Origin: Streptomyces sp. NBC_00239
GTDB lineage: Bacteria; Actinomycetota; Actinomycetes; Streptomycetales; Streptomycetaceae
Length of the DNA stretch: 64,000 nucleotides
Direction: 5' to 3'
Assembly (NCBI RefSeq): GCF_036194065.1
Contig: NZ_CP108095.1
Span: 1,736,001-1,800,000 of the forward strand
Below, one piece after another: positions 15,073 through 25,007 of this stretch. The number at the start of each line of letters is the position of its first letter. Position 1 is the stretch's first letter. The position numbers were made by a program, and so were the translations under genes. Below the pieces are notes generated by a model. That model was not told the DNA's origin. It searched no databases and was given only the letters and a program-made list of their open reading frames with translations.

Positions 15073-16467
15073 TCACCGATTCGCGACGGCCTGTTTCACC
15101 AGCGTCCGGCCGAACTCCCACATCAGCCCGCCGCCGCCGTGCGCCTCGTCCATGACCTCCCGGAAGGCCGTGACGAACCGGTCGACGTCCTTCTCGTCGA
15201 TCACCAGCGGCGGAATCAGCTTGATCACTTCCAGGTGGTCCCCGGACACCTGGGTCAGGATCCGGTGCTTCTGCAGCAGCGGAACGACGACCATCTGCGC
15301 GAAGAGCCCCTTGCGGGCCGCCTGCAGCACCGACCACCGGCTGCGCAGCCCGAGCGAGGACGGCCGGCCGAACTCGATGCCGATCATCAGGCCGCGGCCC
15401 CGCACCTGGTGCAGCAGCTCGTACTCGTCCACCAGCGCCGCCAGCCGGCCGCGCAGCAGGTCCCCGGTGGCCGCGGCACGCGCCACGATGTCCTCGTCCG
15501 CCATCACGGACAGGACCGCCAGCCCGGCCGCCATCGCCTGCGCGTTGGACCCGAAGCTCGCCGAGTGCACGAGCACGCGGTCCATGGACGAGTAGACCTT
15601 CTTGAAGATCCAGTCCTTGCCGAGGGTCGCCCCGACCGGCACGTACCCGCCCGACAGCGCCTTCGCCACGCACACCAGGTCCGGCTCCACCCCGGCCTCG
15701 TGCTGGTACGCGTAGAACCGCCCGGTCCGGCCCAGCCCGGTCTGCACCTCGTCCGCGATCAGCAGTGCCTTGTGCCGGTGCAGCAGGTCCTGCGCGGCGC
15801 GCAGGAAGCCCGGCGGCGGCGCGTGCACGCCCTTGCCCTGGATCGGCTCGACCACGAACGCGGCCACGTCGCCGCGCCGCAGCTCGCGTTCGAGCGCGCC
15901 CAGGTCGCCCAGCGGGATCTGCGTGTCGGGCAGCAGCGGCGCGAAGCCGTCCCGGAAACCGCTCTCCCCGTTGACCGACAGCGAGCCGGTGGTGAGCCCG
16001 TGGAAGGCGTGCGCGCAGTACAGGACCCTGGGCCGCCCGGTCGCGTAGCGCGCGAACTTCAGCGCGGTTTCGACCGCCTCGGTGCCGCTGTTGCCGAAGA
16101 ACACCCGGTCCAGGTGCGGGCTGTGCGCCAGCAGCCGCTCGGCGAGCAGGCCCGGCAGCGGCTGGCAGTCGAAACGGGTGAGGTCGGCGAGCGAGGCGTC
16201 CAGGACGTCGTGCAGCGCCTTGCGGACCACCGGATGGTGCCGGCCCAGGCCCATCACCCCGAACCCGGCGAGCATGTCGAGGTAGTCGTTGCCCTCGGCG
16301 TCCCAGAAGTGCGCTCCCTCGGCCCGTACGTAGACCTTGTCGAATCCGATGGTGTGGAGCATGCGCGGGAGCTGGTGGTTGAGGTGCCGGGCGTGCAGCT
16401 CGTACCGCTCCGCACCCCGCTCGGCCAGCAGGCGCCCCAGGTCGAACCCCCCGGACCCGTCCGTCAT
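15073..16467 (-). CDS. hpnO: class III aminotransferase of the hopanoid operon (HpnO-like)
   Basis: 464-residue PLP-dependent class III (ornithine/acetylornithine-type) aminotransferase. The PLP lysine lies in V-A-K-A-L-S-G-G-Y and the cofactor aspartate in [10 protein letters not shown]. In hopanoid clusters this gene is proposed to convert an oxidised ribosylhopane to 35-aminobacteriohopanetriol. It is the last enzyme of the operon: its ATG overlaps the dxs stop (ATGA). Assignment to hopanoid amination rests on context; the fold alone is not specific. Confidence 0.8.
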   Translation of the reverse strand: MTDGSGGFDLGRLLAERGAERYELHARHLNHQLPRMLHTIGFDKVYVRAEGAHFWDAEGNDYLDMLAGFGVMGLGRHHPVVRKALHDVLDASLADLTRFDCQPLPGLLAERLLAHSPHLDRVFFGNSGTEAVETALKFARYATGRPRVLYCAHAFHGLTTGSLSVNGESGFRDGFAPLLPDTQIPLGDLGALERELRRGDVAAFVVEPIQGKGVHAPPPGFLRAAQDLLHRHKALLIADEVQTGLGRTGRFYAYQHEAGVEPDLVCVAKALSGGYVPVGATLGKDWIFKKVYSSMDRVLVHSASFGSNAQAMAAGLAVLSVMADEDIVARAAATGDLLRGRLAALVDEYELLHQVRGRGLMIGIEFGRPSSLGLRSRWSVLQAARKGLFAQMVVVPLLQKHRILTQVSGDHLEVIKLIPPLVIDEKDVDRFVTAFREVMDEAHGGGGLMWEFGRTLVKQAVANR

Positions 16468-18410
16468 GTGGTCATCTCCTCGTGGTCGTCGATGGTGTTC
16501 CGGGTCAGGGCCGCGCCGATCGCCCCGGCGATCTCGACCGGCGTGAGGCCGATGTCCGCGAGGACCTCGCCGCGTTTGGCGTGCGCGAGGAACCGCTCGG
16601 GAACGCCGAAGGTGCGCAGCGGTACGTCGACCCCGGCGTCCCGCAGCGCCTGGCCGACCGCCCAGCCGACCCCGCCGGTGCGGCTGTTGTCCTCGGCGAC
16701 GGCGACCAGCCGGTGCCGGGCCGCGAGCGGGGCGAGGGCCTCGTCCACGGGCTTGACCCAGCGGGGGTCGACCACGGTGACGGTGACGCCCCGCCCGGCG
16801 AGCAGTTCGGCGGCCCCCAGGCACACGGGCGCCAGCACGCCCACCGCGACGAGCAGCACGTCCCCGCCGGCCCGGTCGGCCCCTTGCGGCGCGGCGGCGC
16901 CGTCGGCGTCACCGGCGGCGGTGTGCTGCGCACCGGCCCAGCGCAGGACGTCCATGCCGCCGGCCCGCCCCACGGCGGGCACCGGCTCCCCGGCCGCCTC
17001 CTTGGGGAAGCGCAGTACGGTCGGGGCGTCGGCCACGTCGAGCGCCTCGCGGAGCTGGGCGCGCAGCTGGTCGGGGTCGCGCGGGGCGGCGATCCGCAGC
17101 CCCGGCACGACCTGGAGCAGGGAAAGGTCCCACATGCCGTGGTGGGAGGGCCCGTCCACGCCGGTGATGCCGGCCCGGTCCAGGACGAAGGTGACCCCGC
17201 ACCGGTGCAGGGCCACGTCCATCAGCAGCTGGTCGAAGGCGCGGTTGAGGAAGGTGGCGTAGACGGCGACGACGGGGTGCAGGCCGCCGGTGGCCAGGCC
17301 GGCCGCCGAGGTGACGGCGTGCTGTTCGGCGATGCCCACGTCCCAGACCCGGTCCGGGAACCGCTCGGCGAAGCCGGTGAACCCGACGGGGTGCAGCATG
17401 GCCGCCGTGACGGCGACGACGTCGGGGCGCTCGGCGCCGATCCGGGCCAGTTCCGCGCCGAACACGTCGGTCCAGGACGGGCCGGGCGGCGGGCCGAGCG
17501 GTTCGCCGGTGAAGGGGTCCATCACGCCGACCGTGTGGAAGCGGTCCGCCTGATGGGCGAGGGCGGCCGGGCAGCCGCGGCCCTTCTCGGTGACGCAGTG
17601 CACGAGCGCCGGGCCGCCGCACCGGGCGGCCCGGCGCAGCGCGGACTCGACGGCGGTGACGTCGTGTCCGTCGACGGGGCCGATGTACTCCAGCCCCAGG
17701 TGCCCGAACACGCCGCCGGCCCGGGAGCCGCCGCCGGTCCCGTCGTCGGTGCCGGTCCCGCCGTCGGTGGAGTCCCGGTCGCCGCTCCCGCCGCCGCCGG
17801 CGGGACCCGTGCGCAGGGCGGCCAGGTGCTCGCCGAGTCCGCCGACGGTGGGCAGGTACGACCGCCCGTTGTCGTTGACGACGATGACGAGCGGGCGGCG
17901 GGCGTTCGCCGCGCCGATGTTGTTGAGCGCTTCCCATGCCGGCCCGCCGGTGAGCGCCCCGTCGCCGATGACGGCGACGACGCGCCCCGCCCGGGTGCGG
18001 CCGCGCCCGCCGTCGCGGGCCCGCGCGGCCTTGGCCAGCCCGTCGGCCCAGCTCAGGACCGTCGAGGCGTGGGAGTTCTCGATCACGTCGTGCGCGGACT
18101 CCTCGCGCGACGGATATCCGGAGAGGCCGCCCTTTCCGCGCAATTTGGAGAAGTCCTGGCGGCCGGTCAGGATTTTGTGCACGTAACTCTGATGACCGGT
18201 GTCCCAGAGAATTCGGTCCGTCGGCGAATCGAAGACCCGGTGCAGGGCGATCGTCAGTTCGACCACGCCGAGATTGGGCCCGAGGTGGCCTCCCGTCCGC
18301 GCCACCGCGTGGATCAGGAATTCCCGGACCTCGGCGGCGAGTTCCGCGAGCCGCTCCCCGGGGACCGCTTTCAGATCGCGCGGTCCCCGGATTCCTTCCA
18401 GGATCGACAT
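16464..18410 (-). CDS. dxs: 1-deoxy-D-xylulose-5-phosphate synthase, hopanoid-operon copy
   Basis: 648 residues. It makes DXP from pyruvate and glyceraldehyde-3-phosphate, the entry to the MEP isoprenoid pathway. [10 protein letters not shown] (about 70), the TPP motif G-D-G-A-L-T-G-G with N-N, the pyrimidine-domain A-E-Q-H and the transketolase C domain are all in order. A Gly/Asp/Thr/Ser-rich insertion of about 35 residues (near 225-260) lengthens a normally flexible loop. It is embedded in the operon between hpnH and the aminotransferase, so it presumably boosts IPP/DMAPP for hopanoids beside a housekeeping copy elsewhere. Confidence 0.92.
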   Translation of the reverse strand: MSILEGIRGPRDLKAVPGERLAELAAEVREFLIHAVARTGGHLGPNLGVVELTIALHRVFDSPTDRILWDTGHQSYVHKILTGRQDFSKLRGKGGLSGYPSREESAHDVIENSHASTVLSWADGLAKAARARDGGRGRTRAGRVVAVIGDGALTGGPAWEALNNIGAANARRPLVIVVNDNGRSYLPTVGGLGEHLAALRTGPAGGGGSGDRDSTDGGTGTDDGTGGGSRAGGVFGHLGLEYIGPVDGHDVTAVESALRRAARCGGPALVHCVTEKGRGCPAALAHQADRFHTVGVMDPFTGEPLGPPPGPSWTDVFGAELARIGAERPDVVAVTAAMLHPVGFTGFAERFPDRVWDVGIAEQHAVTSAAGLATGGLHPVVAVYATFLNRAFDQLLMDVALHRCGVTFVLDRAGITGVDGPSHHGMWDLSLLQVVPGLRIAAPRDPDQLRAQLREALDVADAPTVLRFPKEAAGEPVPAVGRAGGMDVLRWAGAQHTAAGDADGAAAPQGADRAGGDVLLVAVGVLAPVCLGAAELLAGRGVTVTVVDPRWVKPVDEALAPLAARHRLVAVAEDNSRTGGVGWAVGQALRDAGVDVPLRTFGVPERFLAHAKRGEVLADIGLTPVEIAGAIGAALTRNTIDDHEEMTT

Positions 18411-18463
18411 GCCGGCCCCCCTCGTTGGCGCTGGCTACCGGGTGCTTCGGGCGGGGTGCCGGG

Positions 18464-19486
18464 TCAGCCGCGGTTGCCCGTGACGGTCTCCCGGGCGGCC
18501 CGGATGGACTCCTTGAGGGATCCCATGGTGGCGAGGACGGCGGTGGGCTCGTACCCGCAGTGCGCCATGCAGTTGGCGCATCGGGGGTCCTTGCCGCGGC
18601 CGTACTTGCTCCAGTCGGTGTCCTCGATCAGCTCCCGGTACGTCGGTACGTACCCGTCGCTCATCAGGTAGCAGGGCCGCTGCCAGCCGAAGAGGGAGTA
18701 GTTGGGGATCGCCCACGCGGTGCACGGGAAGTCCGCCTTGCCCTCCAGGAAGTCCAGGAACAGCGGGGAGTGGTTGAGCCGCCAGCGGCGGCGGTTGCCG
18801 CCGGCGAAGGCCTTCTTGAAGAGCTCGCGGGTCTGCTCGACGCCGAGGAAGTGCTCCTGGTCGGGGGCCTTCTCGTAGGCGTACGCGGGCGAGATCATCA
18901 TCTCGTCGACCTTCAGGTCGTCGTTGAGGTAGTTGAGCACCTCGATGATGGTCTGGGGGGTGTCGGTGTTGAAGAAGGTCGAGTTGGTGGTGACCCGGAA
19001 GCCGCGCCGCTTGGCCTCCTTGATGGCGGCCACGGCCTCGTCGAAGACGCCTTCCTTGGCGACCGACTCGTCGTGGCGTTCGCGCAGCCCGTCGATGTGC
19101 ACGGCGAACGCGAAGTAGGGCGAGGGCGTGAAGTTCTCGATCTTCTTGCGGAGCAGCATGGCGTTGGTGCAGAGGAACACGTACTTCCGCTTGGCCACGA
19201 GCTGTCGCACGATCTCGTGGATCTGCGGGTGCATCAACGGTTCGCCACCCGCGATGGAGACCATCGGCGCGCCGGACTCCAGGACGGCGCCGACCGCCTG
19301 CGCGACCGGCATGCGCTGCTTCAGCACCCCCGCCGGGTGCTGGATCTTGCCGCAGCCCTCACATTTCAGGTTGCACGCGAAGAGCGGTTCCAGCTCGACG
19401 ATCAGCGGGAACTTCTCACGCTTGCGGAGCTTCTGTTCGAAGAGATAGGTCCCGACCCTGATGGACTGTCGCAGCGGCATGGCCAT
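18464..19486 (-). CDS. hpnH: adenosyl-hopene transferase HpnH (radical SAM)
   Basis: 340-residue radical SAM enzyme joining the 5'-deoxyadenosyl radical to a C30 hopanoid to give adenosylhopane, the first step of side-chain extension. The iron-sulfur CxxxCxxC is at 38-45 (A-C-N-L-K-C-E-G-C-G), and a C-terminal set of cysteines (D-P-R-C-A-N-C-M-A-H-C-G) follows near 310. ATG 19486 is preferred over GTG 19495 because AGGAGGT lies seven bases before it and HpnH proteins start M-A-M-P-L-R-Q. It follows hpnG with overlapping ends. Confidence 0.93.
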   Translation of the reverse strand: MAMPLRQSIRVGTYLFEQKLRKREKFPLIVELEPLFACNLKCEGCGKIQHPAGVLKQRMPVAQAVGAVLESGAPMVSIAGGEPLMHPQIHEIVRQLVAKRKYVFLCTNAMLLRKKIENFTPSPYFAFAVHIDGLRERHDESVAKEGVFDEAVAAIKEAKRRGFRVTTNSTFFNTDTPQTIIEVLNYLNDDLKVDEMMISPAYAYEKAPDQEHFLGVEQTRELFKKAFAGGNRRRWRLNHSPLFLDFLEGKADFPCTAWAIPNYSLFGWQRPCYLMSDGYVPTYRELIEDTDWSKYGRGKDPRCANCMAHCGYEPTAVLATMGSLKESIRAARETVTGNRG

Positions 19487-19491
19487 CTGGC

Positions 19492-20181
19492 TCACCTCCT
19501 GGGGAGCAGCAAAGAACGGTGCCAGTCGAAGAAAGCAGGTAGGACGGCACGAAGGACGCGGAAGGCCGATATTCCACCGCGTACCGTGCCGATTCGGACG
19601 AGCTCATGCTCCGGAGCGTCCACGATCACCCGGACGGCCGCAACCGGGCGCCACCCGGACTCTCCGACCGCCCCGGCCGCCGTACGGAGGGTGGCCGCGG
19701 ACTCCATGTCCACGGCGACGGCGCCGCCCGCGCGCAGAGACGCCCGTTCGGCTCCCCGTACGACGTGGTCGGAGCCGGTCAGGGGGCCGGTGTGGACGGT
19801 CCGGCCCGGTACCGCGCGGGCCAGTGCCTGCACGAGCAGGCCGGTCCCGGTACAGGGGGTGCGGCCCTCCTCGTCCCGGGTCTCCGCGGCCACCACCAGG
19901 TCCCCGGGGTGCATGCCGGGGACGAGGCCGGCGCAGAATCCGGTGGCGAGTACGGCCGCGTCCCGCAGCCGGGGGGCGCCGAGGGTGCGGACCACGGCGC
20001 GTTCGGCGGCCTTGGGTCCCATGCCGGTGCGCAGCACGGTGAAGCCGTCCGGGGCGCCGTGCCGGCCGGCGCTGCGCAGCGCGAACCGCTCGATGCCGAG
20101 GGCGCAGGCGATCACCAGGGCGGGGCCGTCCACCGGTCCCGGCCCGTCCGGTGGGGTCGTGTGCCCGCGCCCCGGCTCCAT
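19492..20181 (-). CDS. hpnG: hopanoid-associated nucleosidase HpnG
   Basis: 229-residue purine-nucleoside-phosphorylase-fold protein. HpnG removes adenine from adenosylhopane, leading to ribosylhopane. G-M-G-P-K-A-A-E near 55, and a C-terminal V-D-M-E-S-A-A as in nucleosidases (substrate-contacting Glu), are visible. The start overlaps the shc stop by one base (TGATG), and the stop overlaps the earlier start option of hpnH. Confidence 0.88.
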   Translation of the reverse strand: MEPGRGHTTPPDGPGPVDGPALVIACALGIERFALRSAGRHGAPDGFTVLRTGMGPKAAERAVVRTLGAPRLRDAAVLATGFCAGLVPGMHPGDLVVAAETRDEEGRTPCTGTGLLVQALARAVPGRTVHTGPLTGSDHVVRGAERASLRAGGAVAVDMESAATLRTAAGAVGESGWRPVAAVRVIVDAPEHELVRIGTVRGGISAFRVLRAVLPAFFDWHRSLLLPRR

Positions 20182-22358
20182 CAGGGCGCTCCCCCGCCGG
20201 CGGGAACTCCGGCGGGCGTGTCGGCCGCGGCTCCCGCCGGGCCGCCCGCCGGACCGCCGCCGAACGGTTCGCCGTACAGGTAGCGGCCCAGGGCGGTCAG
20301 CGGGAACACCTGCCGGTAAAGGTGGTAGTTGATGGAGAAGTCCCACGGGAAGCCGGTGCCGGTGAAGTACGGCTCGTCCCAGGTGCCGTCCTCGCGCTGG
20401 CTCTGCGTGAGGAAGGCGATGCCACGCTCGACGGCCTTGCCGTCGCGTTCGCCCGCCGAGAGGAGCGCGAGCAGGGCCCACGCGGTCTGCGAGGCGGTGG
20501 ACACGCCGCGGCCGGCCCAGGCTCCGGGGTCCCGGTAGGAGCGCTGGTCCTCGCCCCAGCCGCCGTCCTCGTTCTGTACGGCCTCCAGCCAGGTCACGGC
20601 CCGCCGGACGGCCGGGTGCGTCCGGGAGATCCCGGCGGCGACCAGGGCGGGCACCACCGAGCCGGTGCCGTAGACGTAGTTGGTGCCCCACCGGCCGAAC
20701 CAGCCGCCGCCGGGCTCCTGTTCGGCGAGCAGCCAGTCGATGCCCCGCCGGGTGCGCGGGTCGGCGGCCCGGCCCTCGACGGCGAGCATCTCGACGACGT
20801 GGGCGGTGACGTCGGCGGACGGCGGGTCGATGACCTCGCCGAAGTCGCAGAACGGCAGCCGGTTGGGCAGCGGGCTGGTGTTGTCCGCGTCGAAGGCGCC
20901 CCAGGCCCCGTTGCGGGACTGCATGCCGAGGTTCCAGGACACCCCGCGGGCGATCGCGGCTTCGACCCGGGACGGGTCGGGGTGCTTGATGCGGCGCAGC
21001 GCCAGCACCACTTCGGCGGTGTCGTCGATGTCGGGGTAGGTGTCGTTGTGGAACTCGAAGGCCCAGCCGCCCGGTTCGAGGCCGGGCCGGCGCACCGCCC
21101 AGTCCCCGGTGCGGCGGATCTCCTCGCCGAGCATCCAGTCGGCGGCCTTCACCAGGGCCGGGTGGTCGGGCCTCAGGCCCGCGTCGGCCAGCGCGATGGC
21201 GGCGAGGCAGGTGTCCCACACGGGCGACTGGCAGGCCTCGATCATCCGGGCGCCGTCCTCGCGCCAGACCGCGAACCGGTCGAGCGACTCCAGGCCCGCG
21301 CGCATCACCGGGTGCCCGAGGTCGTAGCCGAGGAGGTGCAGGGCGATCACGGAGTACACGGCGGGGGGCTGGATGCCGCCCCAGCAGCCGTCGTTCTCCT
21401 GGCGTTCGACGATCCAGCGGCCGGCCGCGTTCATGGCCGCCCGGCGCACCGCGCGGGGCGCGACCCGGTGGTAGAGGTGCATGGCCCGGTCGAGTCGCTG
21501 GAAGGCTCCGTCCCAGCTCAGCGCGGGGGCGAGCGGCCGGGCCGGGTTGGGGCGGCGGGCGTCGGTGTGCAGCTCGTCGAGGGCGAAGGGGGCCGGGCGC
21601 ACCGGGCGCTTCGCGGAGACGACGGTGAGCGGCACGATGGTCTGCCGGGCCCAGCAGCCGAAGTCGTAGATGTTGAGCGGGACCCAGGAGGGCAGGAAGA
21701 TCAGTTCGGGCGGGAGTTCGGGCAGGTCCTCCCACCGCCACCAGCCGAAGAGCGCGAGCCAGATCCGGGTGAAGACGCGGGCGGCGGCGATGCCGCCGTT
21801 GGCGCGGATCCAGGCGGAGGCCCGGGACATGTGGGGCGCGTCGGGTGCGTCCCCGGCGAGCCGGAGGGCGACGTACGCCTCGATGGTGGCGGAGAGTTCG
21901 GGCGGCCCGCCGTGGAAGGTGGCCCAGGTGCCGTCGTCGCGCTGCTCGCCGCGGATGAACAGGGCCGCGGCCCGGGTGACGGCCTCGTCGGAGATCCCGA
22001 GGAACTGGCGCAGCAGCAGGTCCTCGGCGTCCATGGTGACGTTGGTCTCCAGGTCGCCCTTCCACCAGCCGGCCGCGTCCTGGCGGGCCAGCAGGGCCCG
22101 GGTGGCGCGGGCGGCGGCCTCCTCGGCGGCCCGTTGGGCGGTGCCCGCCGCGACCGGGCCTGCGTCACCGCCGCCGGCCCCGGCCGGCGCCGGCCGCCCG
22201 ACCGCTCCCGCCGTTCCCCCGGCACCCGTTCCCCGGGCGCCCGGTGCTCCGGCGGTTCCCGCCGGGCCCGGTGCACCCGGCGGGCCCGGTCGTGCCGTTC
22301 CGCTGGCCGCGTCCGCGCCGGGCGCAGCCCCGCCGCTTCCGTCGGTCGTCGCTGTCAT
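20181..22358 (-). CDS. shc: squalene-hopene cyclase
   Basis: 725-residue membrane-associated cyclase turning squalene into hopene and hopanol. The protonating D-I-D-D-T-A-E motif is at 443-449, and several QW-type repeats (Q-x2-D/N-G-x-W, e.g. Q-N-E-D-G-G-W-G-E) are seen. Typical members are 630-680 residues. Here both ends carry extra Gly/Ala/Pro-rich stretches (about 1-75 and the last ~28). ATG 22358 has GGAAGGGGAAGG upstream. It stands 112 bases after the polyprenyl synthase gene, with a hairpin in the gap. Confidence 0.95.
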   Translation of the reverse strand: MTATTDGSGGAAPGADAASGTARPGPPGAPGPAGTAGAPGARGTGAGGTAGAVGRPAPAGAGGGDAGPVAAGTAQRAAEEAAARATRALLARQDAAGWWKGDLETNVTMDAEDLLLRQFLGISDEAVTRAAALFIRGEQRDDGTWATFHGGPPELSATIEAYVALRLAGDAPDAPHMSRASAWIRANGGIAAARVFTRIWLALFGWWRWEDLPELPPELIFLPSWVPLNIYDFGCWARQTIVPLTVVSAKRPVRPAPFALDELHTDARRPNPARPLAPALSWDGAFQRLDRAMHLYHRVAPRAVRRAAMNAAGRWIVERQENDGCWGGIQPPAVYSVIALHLLGYDLGHPVMRAGLESLDRFAVWREDGARMIEACQSPVWDTCLAAIALADAGLRPDHPALVKAADWMLGEEIRRTGDWAVRRPGLEPGGWAFEFHNDTYPDIDDTAEVVLALRRIKHPDPSRVEAAIARGVSWNLGMQSRNGAWGAFDADNTSPLPNRLPFCDFGEVIDPPSADVTAHVVEMLAVEGRAADPRTRRGIDWLLAEQEPGGGWFGRWGTNYVYGTGSVVPALVAAGISRTHPAVRRAVTWLEAVQNEDGGWGEDQRSYRDPGAWAGRGVSTASQTAWALLALLSAGERDGKAVERGIAFLTQSQREDGTWDEPYFTGTGFPWDFSINYHLYRQVFPLTALGRYLYGEPFGGGPAGGPAGAAADTPAGVPAGGGAP

Positions 22359-22404
22359 GCCTTCCCCTTCCCGCAGTGTCCTCTGCTGTGCTGGGGTCCG
22401 ACGT

Positions 22405-22441
22405 CGGCCGGCGCCCGGTCACGGACGGAGAGCGCCGGCCG
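22405..22441. other. intercistronic hairpin before shc
   Basis: CGGCCGGCGC and GCGCCGGCCG arms around a 17-base loop, in the 112-base gap between the polyprenyl synthase and shc. This is the largest gap in an otherwise overlapping operon. It may act as an attenuator or mRNA-processing/stability element. Confidence 0.5.
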
Positions 22442-22470
22442 GCGACTCGCGATTCATCTCCGAACGGTGA

Positions 22471-23637
22471 TCATCTCTTGCGGACGACGACAAAGTCCGC
22501 AAGCGCCACGAGCTGATCGCGGACAAGCTGCGGCATGTCGACCTCGTCGAGCGCCTGTACGGCAACGGCGTGCTGACGCCGGGCCTCCTCCTCGGTCCAG
22601 CGGCGGCCGCCGGCCTCCTCGATGAGGGCGGCGCGGGCGGCGAACTCCTCTTCGGAGAAGCTCGCGAAGTCGGTGATCTTGGCGTCGGCGGCGAGCAGCT
22701 CGCCGAGGCGCTCGGAGGCGGGTCCGCCCGCGGCGAGCGCGGCGACGACCGGCAGGGACTTCTTGCGCTGGCGCAGGTCGCTCCAGGTCTGCTTGCCGGT
22801 GGCGTCGGGGTCGCCCCAGATGCCGAGGAGGTCGTCGACGGCCTGGAAGGCGAGGCCGAGGTGGTAGCCGTACTCCTCCAGCTTGTCGGCGGTGCGGTCG
22901 TCGGCGCCGCCGAGCACGGCGCCGATGGAGACGGCGCAGGCGAGCAGGGCGCCGGTCTTGTTGCCCTCCATCTCCAGGCACTCCTCGACGCTGACGCGCT
23001 CGCGGTGCTCGTACGAGATGTCCTGGGCCTGGCCGTCGATGAGCTTGCGGGTGGCGGTGGTCAGGCGGCGGGTGGCGCGGCCGGCCTCCACGGTGCCGAG
23101 CTCCAGGAGGAGTTCGTTGGCCAGCGCGAACAGCGCGTCGCCGACGAGGATGGCCTGGGCCGGGCCGTGCACCTTCCACACCGTGTCGCGGTGGCGGCGC
23201 TGCTCGTCGCCGTCCATCAGGTCGTCGTGCAGCAGGGAGAAGTTGTGCACGAGTTCCACGGCGACCGCGCCGGGGATGCCGACCTCGGCGGCGGCGCCGG
23301 CCGCCTCCGCGGAGAGCAGCGCGAGCGCCGGACGGACGGCCTTGCCGCCGTCGCCGTCGGCGGGGTTGCCCTCGGCGTCGATCCAGCCGAAGTGGTAGGC
23401 GGCGACGGTGTCCATGGGCGGTGCGAGGCGGTCGACTGCCGCGCGGAGTACGGGAGTCGACAGCGTGCGGCCGCGCTCCAGGAGCGCGAGCGTGTCCGCT
23501 TTCTCGGCGCCGGCGGGACCGGCGGCGGGCGCCGCCGGCGCCGTCTTCGCCGCGTTGTCGACAGCCGGGTTCCCCGGGTTCACTGGTTCTCCTCTGGTTC
23601 CTGTACGTGCCGTCGTGCCTGACGTGCTGATCGTCAT
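22471..23637 (-). CDS. polyprenyl (farnesyl) diphosphate synthase of the hopanoid operon
   Basis: 388-residue trans-isoprenyl diphosphate synthase. The first aspartate motif H-D-D-L-M-D and the second in A-V-D-D-L-L-G bind Mg-diphosphate. It should supply C15 farnesyl diphosphate for HpnC/D/E. ATG 23637 overlaps the hpnE stop (ATGA) behind GGAGG. A GTG at 23583, preceded by GAGGAG, is a serious alternative that removes about 18 N-terminal residues. Chain length cannot be read with certainty. Confidence 0.88.
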   Translation of the reverse strand: MTISTSGTTARTGTRGEPVNPGNPAVDNAAKTAPAAPAAGPAGAEKADTLALLERGRTLSTPVLRAAVDRLAPPMDTVAAYHFGWIDAEGNPADGDGGKAVRPALALLSAEAAGAAAEVGIPGAVAVELVHNFSLLHDDLMDGDEQRRHRDTVWKVHGPAQAILVGDALFALANELLLELGTVEAGRATRRLTTATRKLIDGQAQDISYEHRERVSVEECLEMEGNKTGALLACAVSIGAVLGGADDRTADKLEEYGYHLGLAFQAVDDLLGIWGDPDATGKQTWSDLRQRKKSLPVVAALAAGGPASERLGELLAADAKITDFASFSEEEFAARAALIEEAGGRRWTEEEARRQHAVAVQALDEVDMPQLVRDQLVALADFVVVRKR

Positions 23638-25007
23638 GCCGCCTCCTGCAGCGGGTGTTCGCGGGGGCGGCCGAGTGCGGCCAGCGCGGCGTGTGCCGCG
23701 GTGAGACCGCTGCGGACGGCGCCCTCCATGGTCGCGGGCCAGCCGGTGGCGGTCCATGCCCCGGCCAGAAACAGGCCGGGGGCGTGGGTGCGGGCCGCCG
23801 GGCGCAGCCGGCCCACGCCGGGGGTGGGGGCGAACGTCGCCGTCCGCTCCCGTGTGACGAAGAAGTCGCGGATCTTGGCGCCGCGCGCGGCGGGCAGCAG
23901 CCGCTCCAGTTCGGGGAGGTACTTGGCGCGCAGCACGGAGACGGGTTCGTCGATGTCGTCCTGTGCGGCGGACTGGGAGAGCGCAAGGTACTGGCCGCCG
24001 TCGGCGAGCCCGGAGGTGTCGGTGCGGTCGAAGACCCACTGGACCGGGGAGCCGAGCGCGGCGAAGAAGGGACGTTTGAGCACCTTGCGGTCGTAGACCA
24101 CGTGCACGTTGAGGATGGGTGCGGTGCCGATGTCGAGGAGGGTGTCCGGGTCGTCGAGGGTGCCGTGCGGCAGCAGGCCGTGGGCCTCCCGCTGGGGGAC
24201 GGCGAGGACGACCGTGCCGGCGTCGAGCGGGCCGGTCTCGGTGGCCACCCGCCAGCCGCCGTCGTCGGTGCGGGCGATGCCGGTGACCCGGGCCCGTGTC
24301 TCGGTGCGCACGCCGGCCGCGTCGAGGGCCTTGCGGGCGAGGGTGTCGTGGATGTCGCCGAGCGGCACGTGGGCCCAGCCGATGTCGGCGGCGCCCGGCT
24401 CGGAGAGCAGGCCGGTCTTGAAGACCATGGCGGCCAGGCCGAGCGAGGACTGTGCGGCGGTGGCGTTGAGGGTGGCGATGCCGACGAGGTCCCACAGCGC
24501 TTCGACGGCGCGCGGGGTCTGGCCGTACCGGCCGAGCCAGGTGGCGAAGTCCACGCCGTCCAGGGCCGGGTCGGCCGGGTCGAGGGAGCGCAGCGCGAGG
24601 GCGGCGCGTCCGACGGCGGCGCGTTCGGCGAGGGAGAGGTGCGGGTAGCGGGCGAGCGCCCCGGCCAGGTGCAGGGGTACGGGTAGCGCGCTGCGGCGCA
24701 GCCGGCCCAGCCGCGGCCCCTTGGGGTGCGCGACGTCGAGGACGGGTACGTCGAGGCGGTCCTGGAGGGGGGCGAGGGCGGCGCCGTCGACCCGGTCGAG
24801 GAACCACCGGTAGGCGGTGCAGCAGCGCAGGTACACGTGCTGGCCGTTGTCGACGGTGAGGTCGCCGCGCTTGAAGGAGAAGGCGAGGCCGCCCAGCCGC
24901 GGGCGGCCTTCGAGCAGGGTCACCTGCAGTCCCGCGTCGGCGAGTTCGAGTGCCGCGGTCACTCCGGCCAGTCCGCCGCCGACGACCACCGCGTGGTTCG
25001 CGGTCAT
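23634..25007 (-). CDS. hpnE: hydroxysqualene dehydroxylase HpnE
   Basis: 457-residue FAD-dependent amine-oxidase/phytoene-desaturase-like protein. The dinucleotide-binding motif V-V-G-G-G-L-A-G starts at residue 8 and is followed by the E-G-R-P-R-L-G-G second motif. A C-terminal F-L-A-G-A-W-T-A-T-G-W-P-A-T-M-E-G-A motif closes the FAD site. HpnE reduces hydroxysqualene to squalene after HpnC and HpnD. ATG 25007 overlaps the stop of the small gene upstream (ATGA). Confidence 0.9.
   Translation of the reverse strand: MTANHAVVVGGGLAGVTAALELADAGLQVTLLEGRPRLGGLAFSFKRGDLTVDNGQHVYLRCCTAYRWFLDRVDGAALAPLQDRLDVPVLDVAHPKGPRLGRLRRSALPVPLHLAGALARYPHLSLAERAAVGRAALALRSLDPADPALDGVDFATWLGRYGQTPRAVEALWDLVGIATLNATAAQSSLGLAAMVFKTGLLSEPGAADIGWAHVPLGDIHDTLARKALDAAGVRTETRARVTGIARTDDGGWRVATETGPLDAGTVVLAVPQREAHGLLPHGTLDDPDTLLDIGTAPILNVHVVYDRKVLKRPFFAALGSPVQWVFDRTDTSGLADGGQYLALSQSAAQDDIDEPVSVLRAKYLPELERLLPAARGAKIRDFFVTRERTATFAPTPGVGRLRPAARTHAPGLFLAGAWTATGWPATMEGAVRSGLTAAHAALAALGRPREHPLQEAA

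Noticed and set aside
20182..22065. Frame continuing hpnG upstream through shc
   Set aside because: Arg/Pro/His-rich out-of-frame translation of shc; the TGATG overlap sets the true hpnG start.
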